Shown here: positions 23,440-33,300 of the stretch, piece after piece
How positions within the stretch are numbered: position 1 is the first letter of the stretch
Layout: each line of letters begins with the position of its first letter
Assembly (NCBI GenBank): GCA_026421245.1
Contig: JAPKDJ010000031.1
Coordinates: 1-42,530 of the forward strand
Length of the DNA: 42,530 nt
Direction: 5' to 3'
Origin: Akkermansiaceae bacterium
GTDB lineage: Bacteria > Verrucomicrobiota > Verrucomicrobiia > Verrucomicrobiales > Akkermansiaceae
Notes under the pieces: generated by a model
Told to the model about the DNA's origin: nothing
Databases searched by the model: none
What the model saw: only the letters and a program-made list of their open reading frames with translations
Position numbers and translations under genes: made by a program

Positions 23440-25398
23440 GTGAGCAAGTCTGCAGACGATGCCCCGGGTCTCGTCAAGATTGATCCTTGGTTGGAGCCCT
23501 ATTCGGCTGCAATCCACCAAAGAACCGCCCGCTATCAACAAAAACTGCAGGAATATGGTCCGCTTTCGGAGTTCGCGACTTCGCACAAAGATCTTGGACT
23601 CCACCGGAATGGCAACGAATGGGTTTTTCGGGAATGGGCTCCCCGGGCCAAGGGGCTTTTCCTCACCGGAGATTTTTGCGGTTGGTCGCGAGAGGCTCAT
23701 CCTTTGCGACGTTCTCGGGAGATTGGCGTCTGGGAGGTTCGATTGCCGGGCGCTGCGCTTAAGGACGGAGATCTCTACAAGGTGCATATAGTTGGAGCAA
23801 ACGGAGCTCATGATCGGATGCCCTCACATGCTTCCTTTCTTGTTCAAGATGAAGTGAGCAAGGCCTTTAGCGCCCAAGTCGTCGATCAGCCTGACTTTCA
23901 ATGGCAGTATGACCCTCCGGGTGAAGTCAAAGCACCGCGCATTTACGAAGCGCACGTGGGGATGGCGACCGAGGAATATCGGGTCGGGACCTATCGGGAG
24001 TTCGCCGATGAAATACTCCCTCGTATCGCCCGCCTTGGTTATAACGTGGTTCAGATCATGGCGATTGCGGAGCACCCTTACTACGGCTCTTTTGGCTACC
24101 ACGTCGCCAACTACTTTGCGCCCAGCTCCCGTTGTGGCACGCCCGATGATCTCAAGGATCTCATTGATAAAGCCCACGGCCTCGGCCTCGCGGTCCTCAT
24201 GGACATTGTTCACTCTCATTCGGTCAAGAACTTCGCGGAAGGTCTGGCGGCCTTCGATGGTGAGGAAGGCCTCTACTTTCACGAGCGGGAGCACCCGCAG
24301 TGGGATTCCCGGCTGTTTGACTATAGTCGTCGTGAAGTTTGTCGGTTTCTCCTTTCGAATGTCGCCTATTGGATGACCGAGTTCCGCTTTGATGGCTTCC
24401 GCTTTGATGGCGTGACCTCGATGCTCTATCACCATCATGGCAACATCACCTTCGACAATTACGACAAGTATTTTCTCGATGGCGTGGAGTGGGATGCCGT
24501 CACTTATCTGCAGCTTGCCAACCATCTCATTCACGAGATTAATCCCAACGCCCTGAGCATCGCGGAGGATATGAGTGGAATGCCAGGTCTATGCCGCCCG
24601 CTTTCGGAAGGTGGGATGGGCTTCGACTACCGTCTCGCCATGGGAATCCCCGACCACTGGATCAAGCTCTTGAAGCACACTCCGGATGAGCATTGGAATC
24701 TCGATGAAATTTGCCAAACGCTCACCAATCGTCGTTACGGGGAGAAGACTATCGCCTACGCGGAAAGCCATGACCAGGCATTGGTCGGCGACAAAACTCT
24801 CGCGTTCAGGCTCATGGATTCTGCCATGTATCATCACATGGCCAGGGAAGATGATCATACCGGAGTTGCTCGCGGGATGGCTTTGCATAAGATCCTTCGT
24901 CTGATCACTTTGGCGCTGGGAGGGGAAGGATACCTGACCTTCATGGGAAATGAATTTGGTCACCCCGAGTGGGTTGACTTTCCACGTGAAGGTAATGGTT
25001 GGAGCTATCAATACGCCCGGCGCCAATGGTCGCTCGCAAACAATCCCAAATTAAAGTATGGCCAGCTGGAAGCTTTCGATACGGCCATGATGGAAATTGC
25101 CAAGGTGGTCCTCGGGACGCCTGCCGCAAAAATGCTGAGCCAGGATCAAGCGAACCAGTGTTTTCAGTTCGAGCGGGGAAATCTCATCTTTGCCGTGAAC
25201 CTGAGTCCTTCGATATCGGTTGCGGACTACGGGTTTCCTGTCCCGGCTGAAGGAGAATACCGCTTAATTTTGTCTTCGGATGACCCCCAGTTTGGTGGGC
25301 ATGGTCGAGCAGATGCCGGGATTGCTTATCCGTCGGTTGATGGACGTCTTAAGATTTACCTTCCCAGCCGGACCGTGTTGGTCTTCCGGGCGGAGTGA
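23440..25398 (+). CDS. glgB: 1,4-alpha-glucan branching enzyme, eukaryote-type
   Basis: This 652-residue enzyme forms alpha-1,6 branches in glycogen. A CBM48 domain (55-150) precedes the GH13 barrel. Key segments are EAHVGM (170-175), YYGSFGYHV, the region-II DGFRFDGVTSM with nucleophile Asp323, the acid/base Glu376 in SIAEDMSG and AESHDQ (441-446). These segments match the GH13 branching enzymes of plants, fungi and animals rather than the E. coli GlgB type. The start is GTG. No other glycogen gene is adjacent. Confidence 0.95.
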   Translation: MSKSADDAPGLVKIDPWLEPYSAAIHQRTARYQQKLQEYGPLSEFATSHKDLGLHRNGNEWVFREWAPRAKGLFLTGDFCGWSREAHPLRRSREIGVWEVRLPGAALKDGDLYKVHIVGANGAHDRMPSHASFLVQDEVSKAFSAQVVDQPDFQWQYDPPGEVKAPRIYEAHVGMATEEYRVGTYREFADEILPRIARLGYNVVQIMAIAEHPYYGSFGYHVANYFAPSSRCGTPDDLKDLIDKAHGLGLAVLMDIVHSHSVKNFAEGLAAFDGEEGLYFHEREHPQWDSRLFDYSRREVCRFLLSNVAYWMTEFRFDGFRFDGVTSMLYHHHGNITFDNYDKYFLDGVEWDAVTYLQLANHLIHEINPNALSIAEDMSGMPGLCRPLSEGGMGFDYRLAMGIPDHWIKLLKHTPDEHWNLDEICQTLTNRRYGEKTIAYAESHDQALVGDKTLAFRLMDSAMYHHMAREDDHTGVARGMALHKILRLITLALGGEGYLTFMGNEFGHPEWVDFPREGNGWSYQYARRQWSLANNPKLKYGQLEAFDTAMMEIAKVVLGTPAAKMLSQDQANQCFQFERGNLIFAVNLSPSISVADYGFPVPAEGEYRLILSSDDPQFGGHGRADAGIAYPSVDGRLKIYLPSRTVLVFRAE

Positions 25399-25581
25399 AG
25401 AAAGCGGAGGAGATGTCCCGCGTGGAACGCGCGAGTCTTGCCTGATGAGTCATCCGTCACCTCCTCCTATTGAAAGTTAGCCCAAGGTGGTGCGGATGAT
25501 TTTTCCTTTCTCAATTGAAAAATTCAGGCGATGGGGCGACCGCCCTTGGTGATGGGTTTGAGATTTTCGGTCGTCGCCCGA

Positions 25582-25768
25582 TTACGGAGCGAGGATCTTC
25601 AGGGCAGGGCTGGTGTCAATATGAGGCTGATCGGATCCTCCTTGGGCAGTGGCGCGTTTCAAGACAGCCGGGCTGACCTGTTCTCCTCAGCAACCTGAAC
25701 CGGGCCGCAGCATGACGGGAGGAGGGAGAATCAAATCTTCCGAGGGCTTGTCGAGAGAGCCTTTGCGA
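25582..25768 (-). pseudogene. possible interrupted gene remnant
   Basis: One minus-strand frame encodes DKPSEDLILPPPVMLRPGSG, a TGA, then SPAVLKRATAQGGSDQPHID and TSPALKILAP before a TAA at 25584-25582. The composition looks protein-like (Pro/Ala/Ser-rich tail) but there is no domain. The flanking 25399-25581 holds only a GGGCGAC/GTCGCCC inverted repeat and no gene. This may be the degraded 3' end of a secreted-protein gene, or chance. Confidence 0.2.
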
Positions 25769-26542
25769 TTATCCGTCTTTTCGGTTTTTTTCTGCCACTA
25801 CGATGAGGCTGTCGCGAAAGATTGCGATGTTCCGAATGGGGTTGATGACGATTTTCGAGAGATTTCTGAGTTTGTTGGGGTGATTGCACCAGTCAGAAAG
25901 TGGGAAATACCCGGTTTCATTTGATCGTCCCAAATACGAATAAAATGACACCGTTTCCTGTCGGATGATGGCTAAATTAGTGTTCGAAAAGCACTCGGTC
26001 ACTTCATTCAGCCGGTATTCTTTCCAGTGTCCATGCCCCTCTTCGTCAACTTCTGGTTCGCTCCATCGGTTGGGGATGAAGAGGTTTTTGTTGAGGGCGA
26101 AGCGGTTTGGAGTGGTGAGGATGAGCCGACCGCCTGGTTTTAAGCACTTCTCGATTCCTGCAAACAGCCGGTCGAACGAGGCCGGATTCAGGTGCTCAAA
26201 CACTTCGGTGAAGAGAATGCTGTCAAAGTGGTTCTCAGGATAGGGGAGCTCGGGATTTTCGTTGAGATTATGAGCGATGAGGTCAATCCCGGCATCGCTG
26301 ATAACGGGAATTCGGTCGGGCTTGAGATCGATGGCAGAGACATCCCAGCCTTGCCGCTTAAAGTAAAGTGAGAGGTAACCGGGCCAACAACCGATATCAA
26401 GAAGTCGAGGCTGCTCCCCGGAAGATTCGTTGGCCGCTTTCACCGTTTCCGCACTGGTGCGGAAGCGGGGTTCGTGGTTTCGGAGGTAGTCCTCGTTGGC
26501 GACGAGATCGGTTTTAACTTCTTCGAAGACTTTCTCGTTCAT
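25769..26542 (-). CDS. class I SAM-dependent methyltransferase
   Basis: This 257-residue protein has a Rossmann-like methyltransferase fold. SAM motif I is LLDIGCWPGYLSLYF (47-61), the acidic loop is AIDLKPDR, motif II/III is FDSILFTEVFEHL and post-motif III is LKPGGRLILTTPNR. The sequence between glycine residues (GCWPG) is slightly irregular. The substrate is unknown; UbiE- and glycan-type methyltransferases share this layout. It lies 35 bases after pdhB on the same strand. Confidence 0.88.
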   Translation of the reverse strand: MNEKVFEEVKTDLVANEDYLRNHEPRFRTSAETVKAANESSGEQPRLLDIGCWPGYLSLYFKRQGWDVSAIDLKPDRIPVISDAGIDLIAHNLNENPELPYPENHFDSILFTEVFEHLNPASFDRLFAGIEKCLKPGGRLILTTPNRFALNKNLFIPNRWSEPEVDEEGHGHWKEYRLNEVTECFSNTNLAIIRQETVSFYSYLGRSNETGYFPLSDWCNHPNKLRNLSKIVINPIRNIAIFRDSLIVVAEKNRKDG

Positions 26543-26577
26543 AAACTTTTGAGGAGTTTGGCCTCACCGGTAGCAAT

Positions 26578-27561
26578 TCAAGCGATTGTCAGGACCTGTT
26601 TCACGATGCGCCCGGCATTTGGCAATTGCTCCGCCTCAACGTGGGGCGAGTAAATCGCGGGAGCGTCAATGGTGCAGACGCGCTTGATGGGGGCATCCAG
26701 GTAGTCGAAGGCGTATTCTTGAATGAGCGTCGTGATTTGCGCTGAAACGCCGCAGAAGGGCTTCGATTCGTCGACGAGGCAGGCCTTGTTGGTCTTTTTG
26801 ACGGACTCAATGATGGCATCCTGATCGAGTGGTCGGATGGAGCGAAGATCGACGACTTCAGCACTAATGCCGTGCTCGTTCTGAAGGATCTCAGCAGCTT
26901 CGAGACAGCGAAGGACGCTGGCTCCGTGGGTAATGAGGGAGATGTCGGTGCCTTCGCGTTTGATGTCAGCTTTTCCAAGTGGGATGGTAAAGTCACCGTC
27001 GGCTGGATCGGGAACGTCACCTTTAATTCCGTAGAGAGTGGTGTTTTCCATGACGTAGACGGGGTCGTTGTCACGGATGGCTGTTTTCATGAGGCCCTTG
27101 GCGTCGGCCGGCGTGGCCGGCGAGCAGACCTTAAGGCCGGGGAAGGCGGCGAAGAGGCCTTCAGGAGTGTGGGAGTGAGTTGCTCCAACGTTGGTGCCTC
27201 CGTTGGCCGGTCCACGTATCACGATGGGGACATTGATCAAGCCACCAGACATGTAGCGGCAGCAGGCGGCGTTGTTGACAAGTTGGTCAAAGGCCACCGA
27301 GTGGAAGGACCAGAACATGAGTTCCATGACAGGGCGGACGCCCAGCATGGAGGCCCCGATGCCCATGCCAATGAAGCCGGCTTCGGAAATAGGAGTGTCG
27401 ACGACACGTTTGTCGCCCCACTTGTCCCAAAGGCCCTTGGTGACCTTGTAGGCACCGTTGTATTGGGCAACTTCCTCGCCCATGAGGACGACGTTTTCAT
27501 CGCGGGCAAGCTCTTCGTCGAAGGCTTCGTTTAGGGCGTCTCGGTATTCGATTTCGCGCAT
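26578..27561 (-). CDS. pdhB: pyruvate dehydrogenase E1 component, beta subunit
   Basis: This 327-residue protein is the beta subunit of the thiamine-diphosphate-dependent E1 that decarboxylates pyruvate. It has the N-terminal MREIEYRDALNEAFDEEL, GEEVAQYNGAYKVTKGL, the TPP-contacting ISEAGFIGMGIGASM, VIRGPANGGTNVGATHSH, and the C-terminal transketolase domain from about 200 (ISLITHGASV, VDLRSIRPLD). Typical length. It starts 21 bases after pdhA and is probably in the same transcript. No E2 or E3 gene follows in the window. Confidence 0.95.
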   Translation of the reverse strand: MREIEYRDALNEAFDEELARDENVVLMGEEVAQYNGAYKVTKGLWDKWGDKRVVDTPISEAGFIGMGIGASMLGVRPVMELMFWSFHSVAFDQLVNNAACCRYMSGGLINVPIVIRGPANGGTNVGATHSHTPEGLFAAFPGLKVCSPATPADAKGLMKTAIRDNDPVYVMENTTLYGIKGDVPDPADGDFTIPLGKADIKREGTDISLITHGASVLRCLEAAEILQNEHGISAEVVDLRSIRPLDQDAIIESVKKTNKACLVDESKPFCGVSAQITTLIQEYAFDYLDAPIKRVCTIDAPAIYSPHVEAEQLPNAGRIVKQVLTIA

Positions 27562-27582
27562 GATTCAGAAATGGTTGGAAAA

Positions 27583-28668
27583 TTAATCGTTGAAGAAGTG
27601 ACGCCCAATCTTGGAGGCCTCGGTGTTATTGTCGGTCTCCCAGTAAACATCCTCGGTGATACTCTCAATGGTGGGAGCGGGGGAGTCCTCGGCGAATTTT
27701 GTGGCGGAAGCAGCTTCCTGCTTGGCCTCGGTGTCAATTGCCTTCGCGGACTCCTCGGTGAGAATCCCTTCGTCGAGGAGGAGTTGCTTCCAAAGGTTGA
27801 TGGGATCGTGATTTTTCTTATACTTCTCGATCTCTTCGGGTGAGCGGTATTTTTTGTGGTTCGCATCGGCGACGGAGTGGCCGTAGTAGCGGTAAGTATT
27901 GATCTCAAGCACGGTGGGCTTGGATTCCTTGCGGGCCCGCTCCATCGCAATGTGGGTCTTGGCGCGGACTTCGTAAAAGTCTTCACCGTTCACGATATCC
28001 CAATCCATATCGTAGGAGTCGGCGCGTTGAGCGAGGCAGTCTTTGTAAGCGCTGGAGCGCTTTTGCGAGGTTCCCATGGAGTAGCCATTGTTCTCGATGA
28101 CATAAACCACGGGGATGCCGAAAAGAGCGGCGATGTTGAGTGATTCGTGGAAGGCGCCTTGGTTGATCGCTCCGTCTCCGAGGAAGCAGAGCGCTGAGCC
28201 TGCCAGACCTTGGTATTTGAGACCGTAGCCAAGACCGAGGCCGAGGGGGGTTTGGCCGGCGACGATGCCGTGACCGCCCCAGAAGTTTTTGTCCGGTGCG
28301 AAAAAGTGCATCGAACCGCCTTTGCCTTTCGAACAGCCGGTGGCTTTTCCGTAAAGCTCGGCCATGCATTCGTCCATTCCCATTCCGACAGCGAGAGCGT
28401 GGGCGTGGCAGCGGTAAGCGGTGATCATGTGATCGTGGTCTCCCATGAGGGAGGCGGCACCAACGGCGAGCGATTCCTGTCCGATATAGAGGTGAAGGAA
28501 GCCTCCAATGTTCCCCTGAGAGTAATTTTTGGCTGCGGCTGTCTCGAAGCGCCGAATGCGGACCATCTGGCGGTAGTACCCGAGCTTCTGCTCAGACGAG
28601 AGGGCCTTGTTGATTGGCGAGCTCGCGAAGTCGAGCGGGGAAATGTTGGGGCTGCTGGCGGTCTCCAT
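27583..28668 (-). CDS. pdhA: pyruvate dehydrogenase E1 component, alpha subunit
   Basis: This 361-residue subunit binds thiamine diphosphate and reacts with pyruvate. The TPP motif is GDGAINQG (164-171) through IENNGYSMGT (191-200); the TAYRCHAHAL and GGSMHFFAPDKNFWGGHGIV segments are typical of E1-alpha. The C-terminal 45 residues are charged and low complexity. The frame is open to 28773, but similarity begins after the Met at 28668, so that start is chosen; there is no clear ribosome binding site. The operon is pdhA-pdhB-methyltransferase. Confidence 0.94.
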   Translation of the reverse strand: METASSPNISPLDFASSPINKALSSEQKLGYYRQMVRIRRFETAAAKNYSQGNIGGFLHLYIGQESLAVGAASLMGDHDHMITAYRCHAHALAVGMGMDECMAELYGKATGCSKGKGGSMHFFAPDKNFWGGHGIVAGQTPLGLGLGYGLKYQGLAGSALCFLGDGAINQGAFHESLNIAALFGIPVVYVIENNGYSMGTSQKRSSAYKDCLAQRADSYDMDWDIVNGEDFYEVRAKTHIAMERARKESKPTVLEINTYRYYGHSVADANHKKYRSPEEIEKYKKNHDPINLWKQLLLDEGILTEESAKAIDTEAKQEAASATKFAEDSPAPTIESITEDVYWETDNNTEASKIGRHFFND

Positions 28669-28799
28669 GGCGAAAGTATTTCGAGAAGCGACATAGCGGC
28701 CCCGGTGAAAGGCCGCAAGACTAATGCAATTCGGTTCGACTTCGCCAAAAGGAGACAAAACTCGCACTTCCATGCGGTTTCACCCTGATATAAAGTAAT

Positions 28800-29142
28800 T
28801 TGTATGCCGTGTCAGGGCTTCTGCCACATACGGCGGTTGCGGCTGAATTCGAAAAACCGATCTTTTTAAAGGACCGGATGGGGAGTTTTTGATCATCAAA
28901 CCTGTCAAGGGTGGGGCAAATTTTCTCGGAAGAGCGAACGCGTGATGCAGGGCGACAAGCCTCTCTCCATCGGAGATCACCGTGATTCTTATTTCGCGGA
29001 TTGGGATGGCGACGGAAAGCTTGATCTCCTTGTCGGAGATAGTGACCGCCTCCGGTCCCTGCCCGAAGGGATGACTCGTGAGGAGTCCGAAAAAGGCCTC
29101 GCCGAATGGAACAAGGAAATGAGTGAACTTCAGAAGGATTAA
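28800..29142 (+). pseudogene. frameshifted FG-GAP/VCBS-repeat protein remnant
   Basis: Three plus-strand frames together read like one short secreted protein: a signal-peptide-like AVSGLLPHTAVAAEFEKPIF (from TTG 28800), then LIIKPVKGGANFLGRANA, then MQGDKPLSIGDHRDSYFADW followed by DGDGKLDLLVGDSD, the classic calcium-binding FG-GAP/VCBS blade. Each switch requires a frameshift (near 28865-28885 and 28935), and the last frame ends in an untypical charged helix. It is the decayed start of a repeat protein with most blades deleted. A strong terminator follows. Confidence 0.55.
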
Positions 29143-29271
29143 TTCTAAGAAGAGATGGGGAAAGGGCAGCGAAATTTATGCCAAACGCGGGAAGTTTTTG
29201 AAAAAGAAGTTCACCGGCTTCGTATAGTTTCTTGTCAGAAATAACCCCTCTGATTTTGTGTGTTTGTGTGG

Positions 29272-29303
29272 CCGCGCCCTTGTTTCGACAGGGGCGCGGT
29301 TTT
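29272..29303 (+). terminator. rho-independent terminator
   Basis: CCGCGCCC (29272-29279) pairs perfectly with GGGCGCGG (29292-29299), followed by TTTT. The orientation ends plus-strand transcription from the FG-GAP remnant, immediately before the mlaE stop codon on the other strand. Confidence 0.8.
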
Positions 29304-29323
29304 CGTGAGAGGGGAAGAGGGAG

Positions 29324-30121
29324 TTAGGTCGCGAACAGGGTGGCTGGAAAAATAATTTGCATGAGTAGAGTCAGGAAAAAGTTGACGATTAGAATCGCAA
29401 GTGAGGAATAAACCATTGCTTCCGTGGTTCCCCGACCCACGCCTACGGCGCCATTGGTTACCTTGAGTCCGCGGTCGCAGGAAATGAGGACGATGAGGAT
29501 GCCAAAGGAGGTTCCTTTCACCATTGCGATTGTGACGTCCGAGATGTCGACGTAATTCTGCATGTTGGCGATCCAGTAGGCAGATTCAACCTTGAAAACC
29601 TCAACTCCCACCACGTAGGAGGCGATCATGCCCAGTGCCGCCGATTCGCCAATCAGCAAAGGGATGGAGATGATCATGGCAAGGAAGCGGGGTGTGACAA
29701 GGTAGTCGATGGGGTGGACTGCCATCGAACGGAGGGCATCGATCTGTTCCGTCACTTTCATTGTTCCGATTTCAGCCGCCATTGCCGAGCCCACCCGACC
29801 GGCCAGCATGAGTCCTGTGATCGTTGGTCCCAACTCGCGAAGCATCGCGACTGAGACCAGGCCGCCGCCTGCCGTCTCGAGACCGAAGAGCTTGAATTGA
29901 AACAAGGTCTGCGCCGCCAAAACCGCTCCGGTGAATGCTCCCGTCACACAGACCACCACTTGTGATCGCGCCCCGATCTCCGCGACCTGCTCCCACATCT
30001 GCCGCCACCGTTTTTGACCTTTGGTGAGCGAGGCAAAAATCTCCCTCGTCAATAGACCCAGTTGTCCGAGGTAATTGAGAAAGCTCAGGACCAATCGCCC
30101 CGTCGCCTGAAAAATGCTCAC
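29324..30121 (-). CDS. mlaE: MlaE-type ABC permease
   Basis: This 265-residue permease is the membrane subunit of the MCE lipid transporter. It has a short N-terminal amphipathic segment, then about five membrane helices, with the family core VAMLRELGPTITGLMLAGRV (91-110), GSAMAAEIGTMKVTEQIDAL (111-130) and DYLVTPRFLAMI. Length and motifs are typical. It is the last gene of a minus-strand group with the nucleotide-sugar genes, whereas its partners mlaF and mlaD are near the left end of the window. Confidence 0.93.
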   Translation of the reverse strand: MSIFQATGRLVLSFLNYLGQLGLLTREIFASLTKGQKRWRQMWEQVAEIGARSQVVVCVTGAFTGAVLAAQTLFQFKLFGLETAGGGLVSVAMLRELGPTITGLMLAGRVGSAMAAEIGTMKVTEQIDALRSMAVHPIDYLVTPRFLAMIISIPLLIGESAALGMIASYVVGVEVFKVESAYWIANMQNYVDISDVTIAMVKGTSFGILIVLISCDRGLKVTNGAVGVGRGTTEAMVYSSLAILIVNFFLTLLMQIIFPATLFAT

Positions 30122-30165
30122 GGGTGGAGACTACTGTCGAAGGCTTCGCAAAGCTATACGGAACA

Positions 30166-30345
30166 TCACTCGAAGAATTGGGCGATTTCGGGAGGGAACT
30201 CGCTGGTCAAATAAGCTTTCGTCGATAGGTTGGAATATCCCACCACAATGTGATTTTTCCGATAGGGGCGCGGACTGACGAGAACGGGATAGACCTTGCC
30301 ATCCCCGATGACTCGATAAGCGCTTTGGGAGCATTTCTCAGGCAT
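30166..30345 (-). CDS. 59-residue conserved-looking small protein
   Basis: The frame from ATG 30345 encodes MPEKCSQSAYRVIGDGKVYP and continues through VLVSPRPYRKNHIVVGYSNL and STKAYLTSEFPPEIAQFFE. It is compact, without a signal peptide or membrane segment, and has balanced polar and hydrophobic residues with a beta-rich look. It sits 28 bases after the kinase-pyrophosphorylase gene and 44 bases before mlaE. An upstream extension to 30480 overlaps the large gene and has no protein character. Function unknown. Confidence 0.55.
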   Translation of the reverse strand: MPEKCSQSAYRVIGDGKVYPVLVSPRPYRKNHIVVGYSNLSTKAYLTSEFPPEIAQFFE

Positions 30346-30373
30346 AAGATTTATGACAGGTGGGGTGCCTGCA

Positions 30374-33300
30374 CTACCATTCACAAAGAGACTCGATGTG
30401 ATCGGAGGAGCCGTCGCGGAGCCAGGCGTCGAGTTGGGCGGGGTCCTTGAGCTGTTGTCCTCGTGATCTTGGGACGACAATGAATTTTGATTCGATCTCG
30501 GAGAGGGTGGTGAGGTCGCCCCAGAGTTTCTCGAACTGGAGGACGGGAAAGACGTCTTCCTGTCCGTGGCCCCAGCGCTTTTTCACTTCCTTGAGGGTGA
30601 TGTAAGTGGGGAGGCGGGAAGCGACGGAGCGGATGGCTTCGGTGATCTTTTCCTGATTGCGGGCGAGGATGTCGTGGCGGGTGAGATCAAAGAGATCGAG
30701 GAGCTTGTCGACATCGATCCAAGTGGTCATGGAGTTGTAGTAGGAGAGGGAGAATTCATCCTCTTCGCGGGGCATGGCAAGGCCTTCGAGAAGTCGCGGG
30801 CGGCCATTAATGGATGCGAGCCCCCCTCCTCTGTCTTCGAGGCGGCGAGTGATGACTTCGAAGGTCAGTCCGGCATTGCTCGCGAGATGATGTCCGAGAA
30901 GGGCGGGGTCGACATCGGCACCGAGGGTGTCGATGTTGTGGAGCATGAGGGTTTTGAGCTGCGGACGCTCGGTGAGGAGGTCGGCGAGGGTGCCGTTGAG
31001 GAGGAGATTGGGGACTTCGTAAAAGTGGCCCACGGGGTGGAGGCACTGGAGGGGAAGGTTGTCGGTGTAGTCGGATGCTTCGCCGGCTCCGCGGGCCCAG
31101 CTGATGAGGGCGGTGCGGACGGAGTCGCGCATCTTCTGTTGTTGCTCGTCGAGGACTTGCTGTGGCATTTCCTCCCAAGCAAAGCGAAGGTCGCGGACAG
31201 TCGGGACCATGCGGAGACCGACCGAGCGCCCGGGCGAAAGGTGGAGCGGACCGGGGTAGTTGTAGTCTTTGACGGTGTCGAGAAAGTCGCGCGTGGGTTG
31301 GTGGGTGAGGTAGGAGGTGGTGAAGAGGTGTGGGATGGTGGTTCCGGCTTCATTGCCCCGTTTGCGGGACTTGCCGAGATGGGTCTCGACGAAGGTGCGA
31401 TGCCGTCCGCCGAGACGAACGAAAGGATGGAGGGCTTTACAGACTCCGGCGCCCTGGGTCCAACGTGATCCAGCTCCGGCAGCGAGGGAAATGACGCCGA
31501 CTTCGCCGTTGGCGAGGGCTTTTTCTCCAAGTCCGAGATTTGCTGAAATTGGGGAGGTGGTGGTGAAGTCGGTGATGTCCTCTGTATTGACGTCCTTGAT
31601 GGTTGTGTTGGCGGGGAGGCGGTTCTGGGCGAGCCCGATGCGGCCTTCGACGAGGTCCTTGTGGATTTCCTCATGTTGGGCGCGGTCGAAGCCGTTCTTT
31701 TTCAGGAGTTCACCAAGGGGGCGGATTTCTTCGCTGTCTTCCTGGGCGCGTGGGATGAGGCTGTCGAAGAGAGCTTCAACCGAGGAAGAGAAGGCGGGGT
31801 TGGTGCGGCAGGCGCGGGCGAATTGATCGAGCTCGGCGCGTGCTGTGGGCGAGAGGTCAGAAGGGGGAGTGCGAAGGGAACCGCCGAGGGAAAGGTGGTA
31901 GTAGGAGGGTGGGAGAAGGGCGGCTTCACCACGATGGAGTGCTCCGAAGGTGCCATGTGGGTTGATGTCGAAGTCATAGACGACGGGGTCCATGGCGAAG
32001 GGGAGGGCATTCTCTAGCTCGCGCTTCGTTTGAAGCATGATTTCGTGAATGATGTTCAAAGCTTCCTGTTTGCGAGAGGGATCAACGATGAAGCCCATGC
32101 CGCCTCCGGACATGCCGCCGAGCATCCAGAAACCCCAGAAATCGTCGCCGAATTTTTCGGAAACACGGGCGATGAGAGTTTCTGTGAAGTGGTTGGTGGC
32201 CCAGGGAATGATCGTTTGCAGCGGGCCACGGAAGTTTTCGGTGGTGAGGCGGCCGAGGGTGCGAATGTCTCCTTTACTGAGGGCGGCGATGATTTGATCA
32301 AGAAGTCCGAGTGCGTCCTGACGAGCCTTCCACTCGGCACTAGAGCGGAGGAGGTATTTTTCGGTGACCATCTCGAGGATGGGGCCGACGTTTTGGGCCA
32401 TGCCGCCGTGGACGAGGATGAGGGAATCGGTGAGGGCCTGACGGGCGGAATCGGGGATTTCCTCCTGACTGAAAACCTTGTGCTTGGGCATGAGACGGCC
32501 TTTGGAAATACCATACTCTGGATCCGCTTCGCCGGCGATTTCTCCTTCGATGAGCTTGATGCCGGGCCAGATGCCGCCGGAGTCCTGCCAGCCGCCGCCG
32601 GAGCCGCCGATCCATTCTCCGAGAATGGCTCTTGCGAGGACGATGCGCCTCTCGCTTTCGGTGAGTTCGCCGGTGAGAGATTGCGTTTGTCCGGTGGCAC
32701 GCATGCAGGCGCTGATGAGGGCGGCAAGGAGGTTGGTGGAAACGGCGAGGCGGGAGCCTTTGGGGATGTCGTTGACCGAGGAGATGATCTCGATGCCTCG
32801 TCCTGGACCGGCGAGGCGGGCGAGGAGGTCGGCGAGGGATTTTCCGGAGCCTTCGATGCCCGGAGGAATGATGCCCGAGGCAATGACAGCTGCCTTGAGA
32901 AGGCCGAGGTGATCTTTGCCAAAATCGAAGACGTCGGCGAGCGAGGTGATTTTTGCGCTGGCTCTGAGATCAATGCTAGTGAGTCGAAGGACGGGCTGAT
33001 CGATGATACGGAAGTAGGCTTCGACCGGAGGTTTCGGTTTGTCATCGCGGCCATGAACGGCGAGATCCACGGAGACATTGACAACGCGGGCTCCCTGCGG
33101 GAAGTCCATGCCAAGAAAGAAGATATCTGACCAAGCTGAGTGGGTCAGGTCCATGCGGACGGGAGTGCGTTCGCAGAGGACCGGGTAAAGGTGATCGTCT
33201 TGTTGGAGAAGCTCGGGCCGGATACGAAGTGGATGATCGGTGGGGTGCCCCATGCGAAACATCCACTGATTGCCCCGGACGGTGCGCACCGAGCGACGAA

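Noticed and set aside
24970..24990. parS site (CCACGTGAAG)
   Set aside because: Only part of the 16-bp palindrome matches, and it lies inside glgB. Similar half-sites at about 13420 and 26600 are also inside genes and imperfect.
25590..25760. Cobalamin or SAM riboswitch
   Set aside because: GCAACC and CCACTG-like strings caught the eye, but the remaining consensus elements and helices are absent and no suitable gene lies downstream.
32030..33130. Long plus-strand frame opposite the kinase half of the fusion gene
   Set aside because: It is antisense to a protein with clear GHMP motifs, has Gly/Glu/Asp-rich composition typical of shadow frames in GC-rich DNA, and has no recognisable domain. 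The same applies to 30566-31468, 6543-7430 and 26872-27534.
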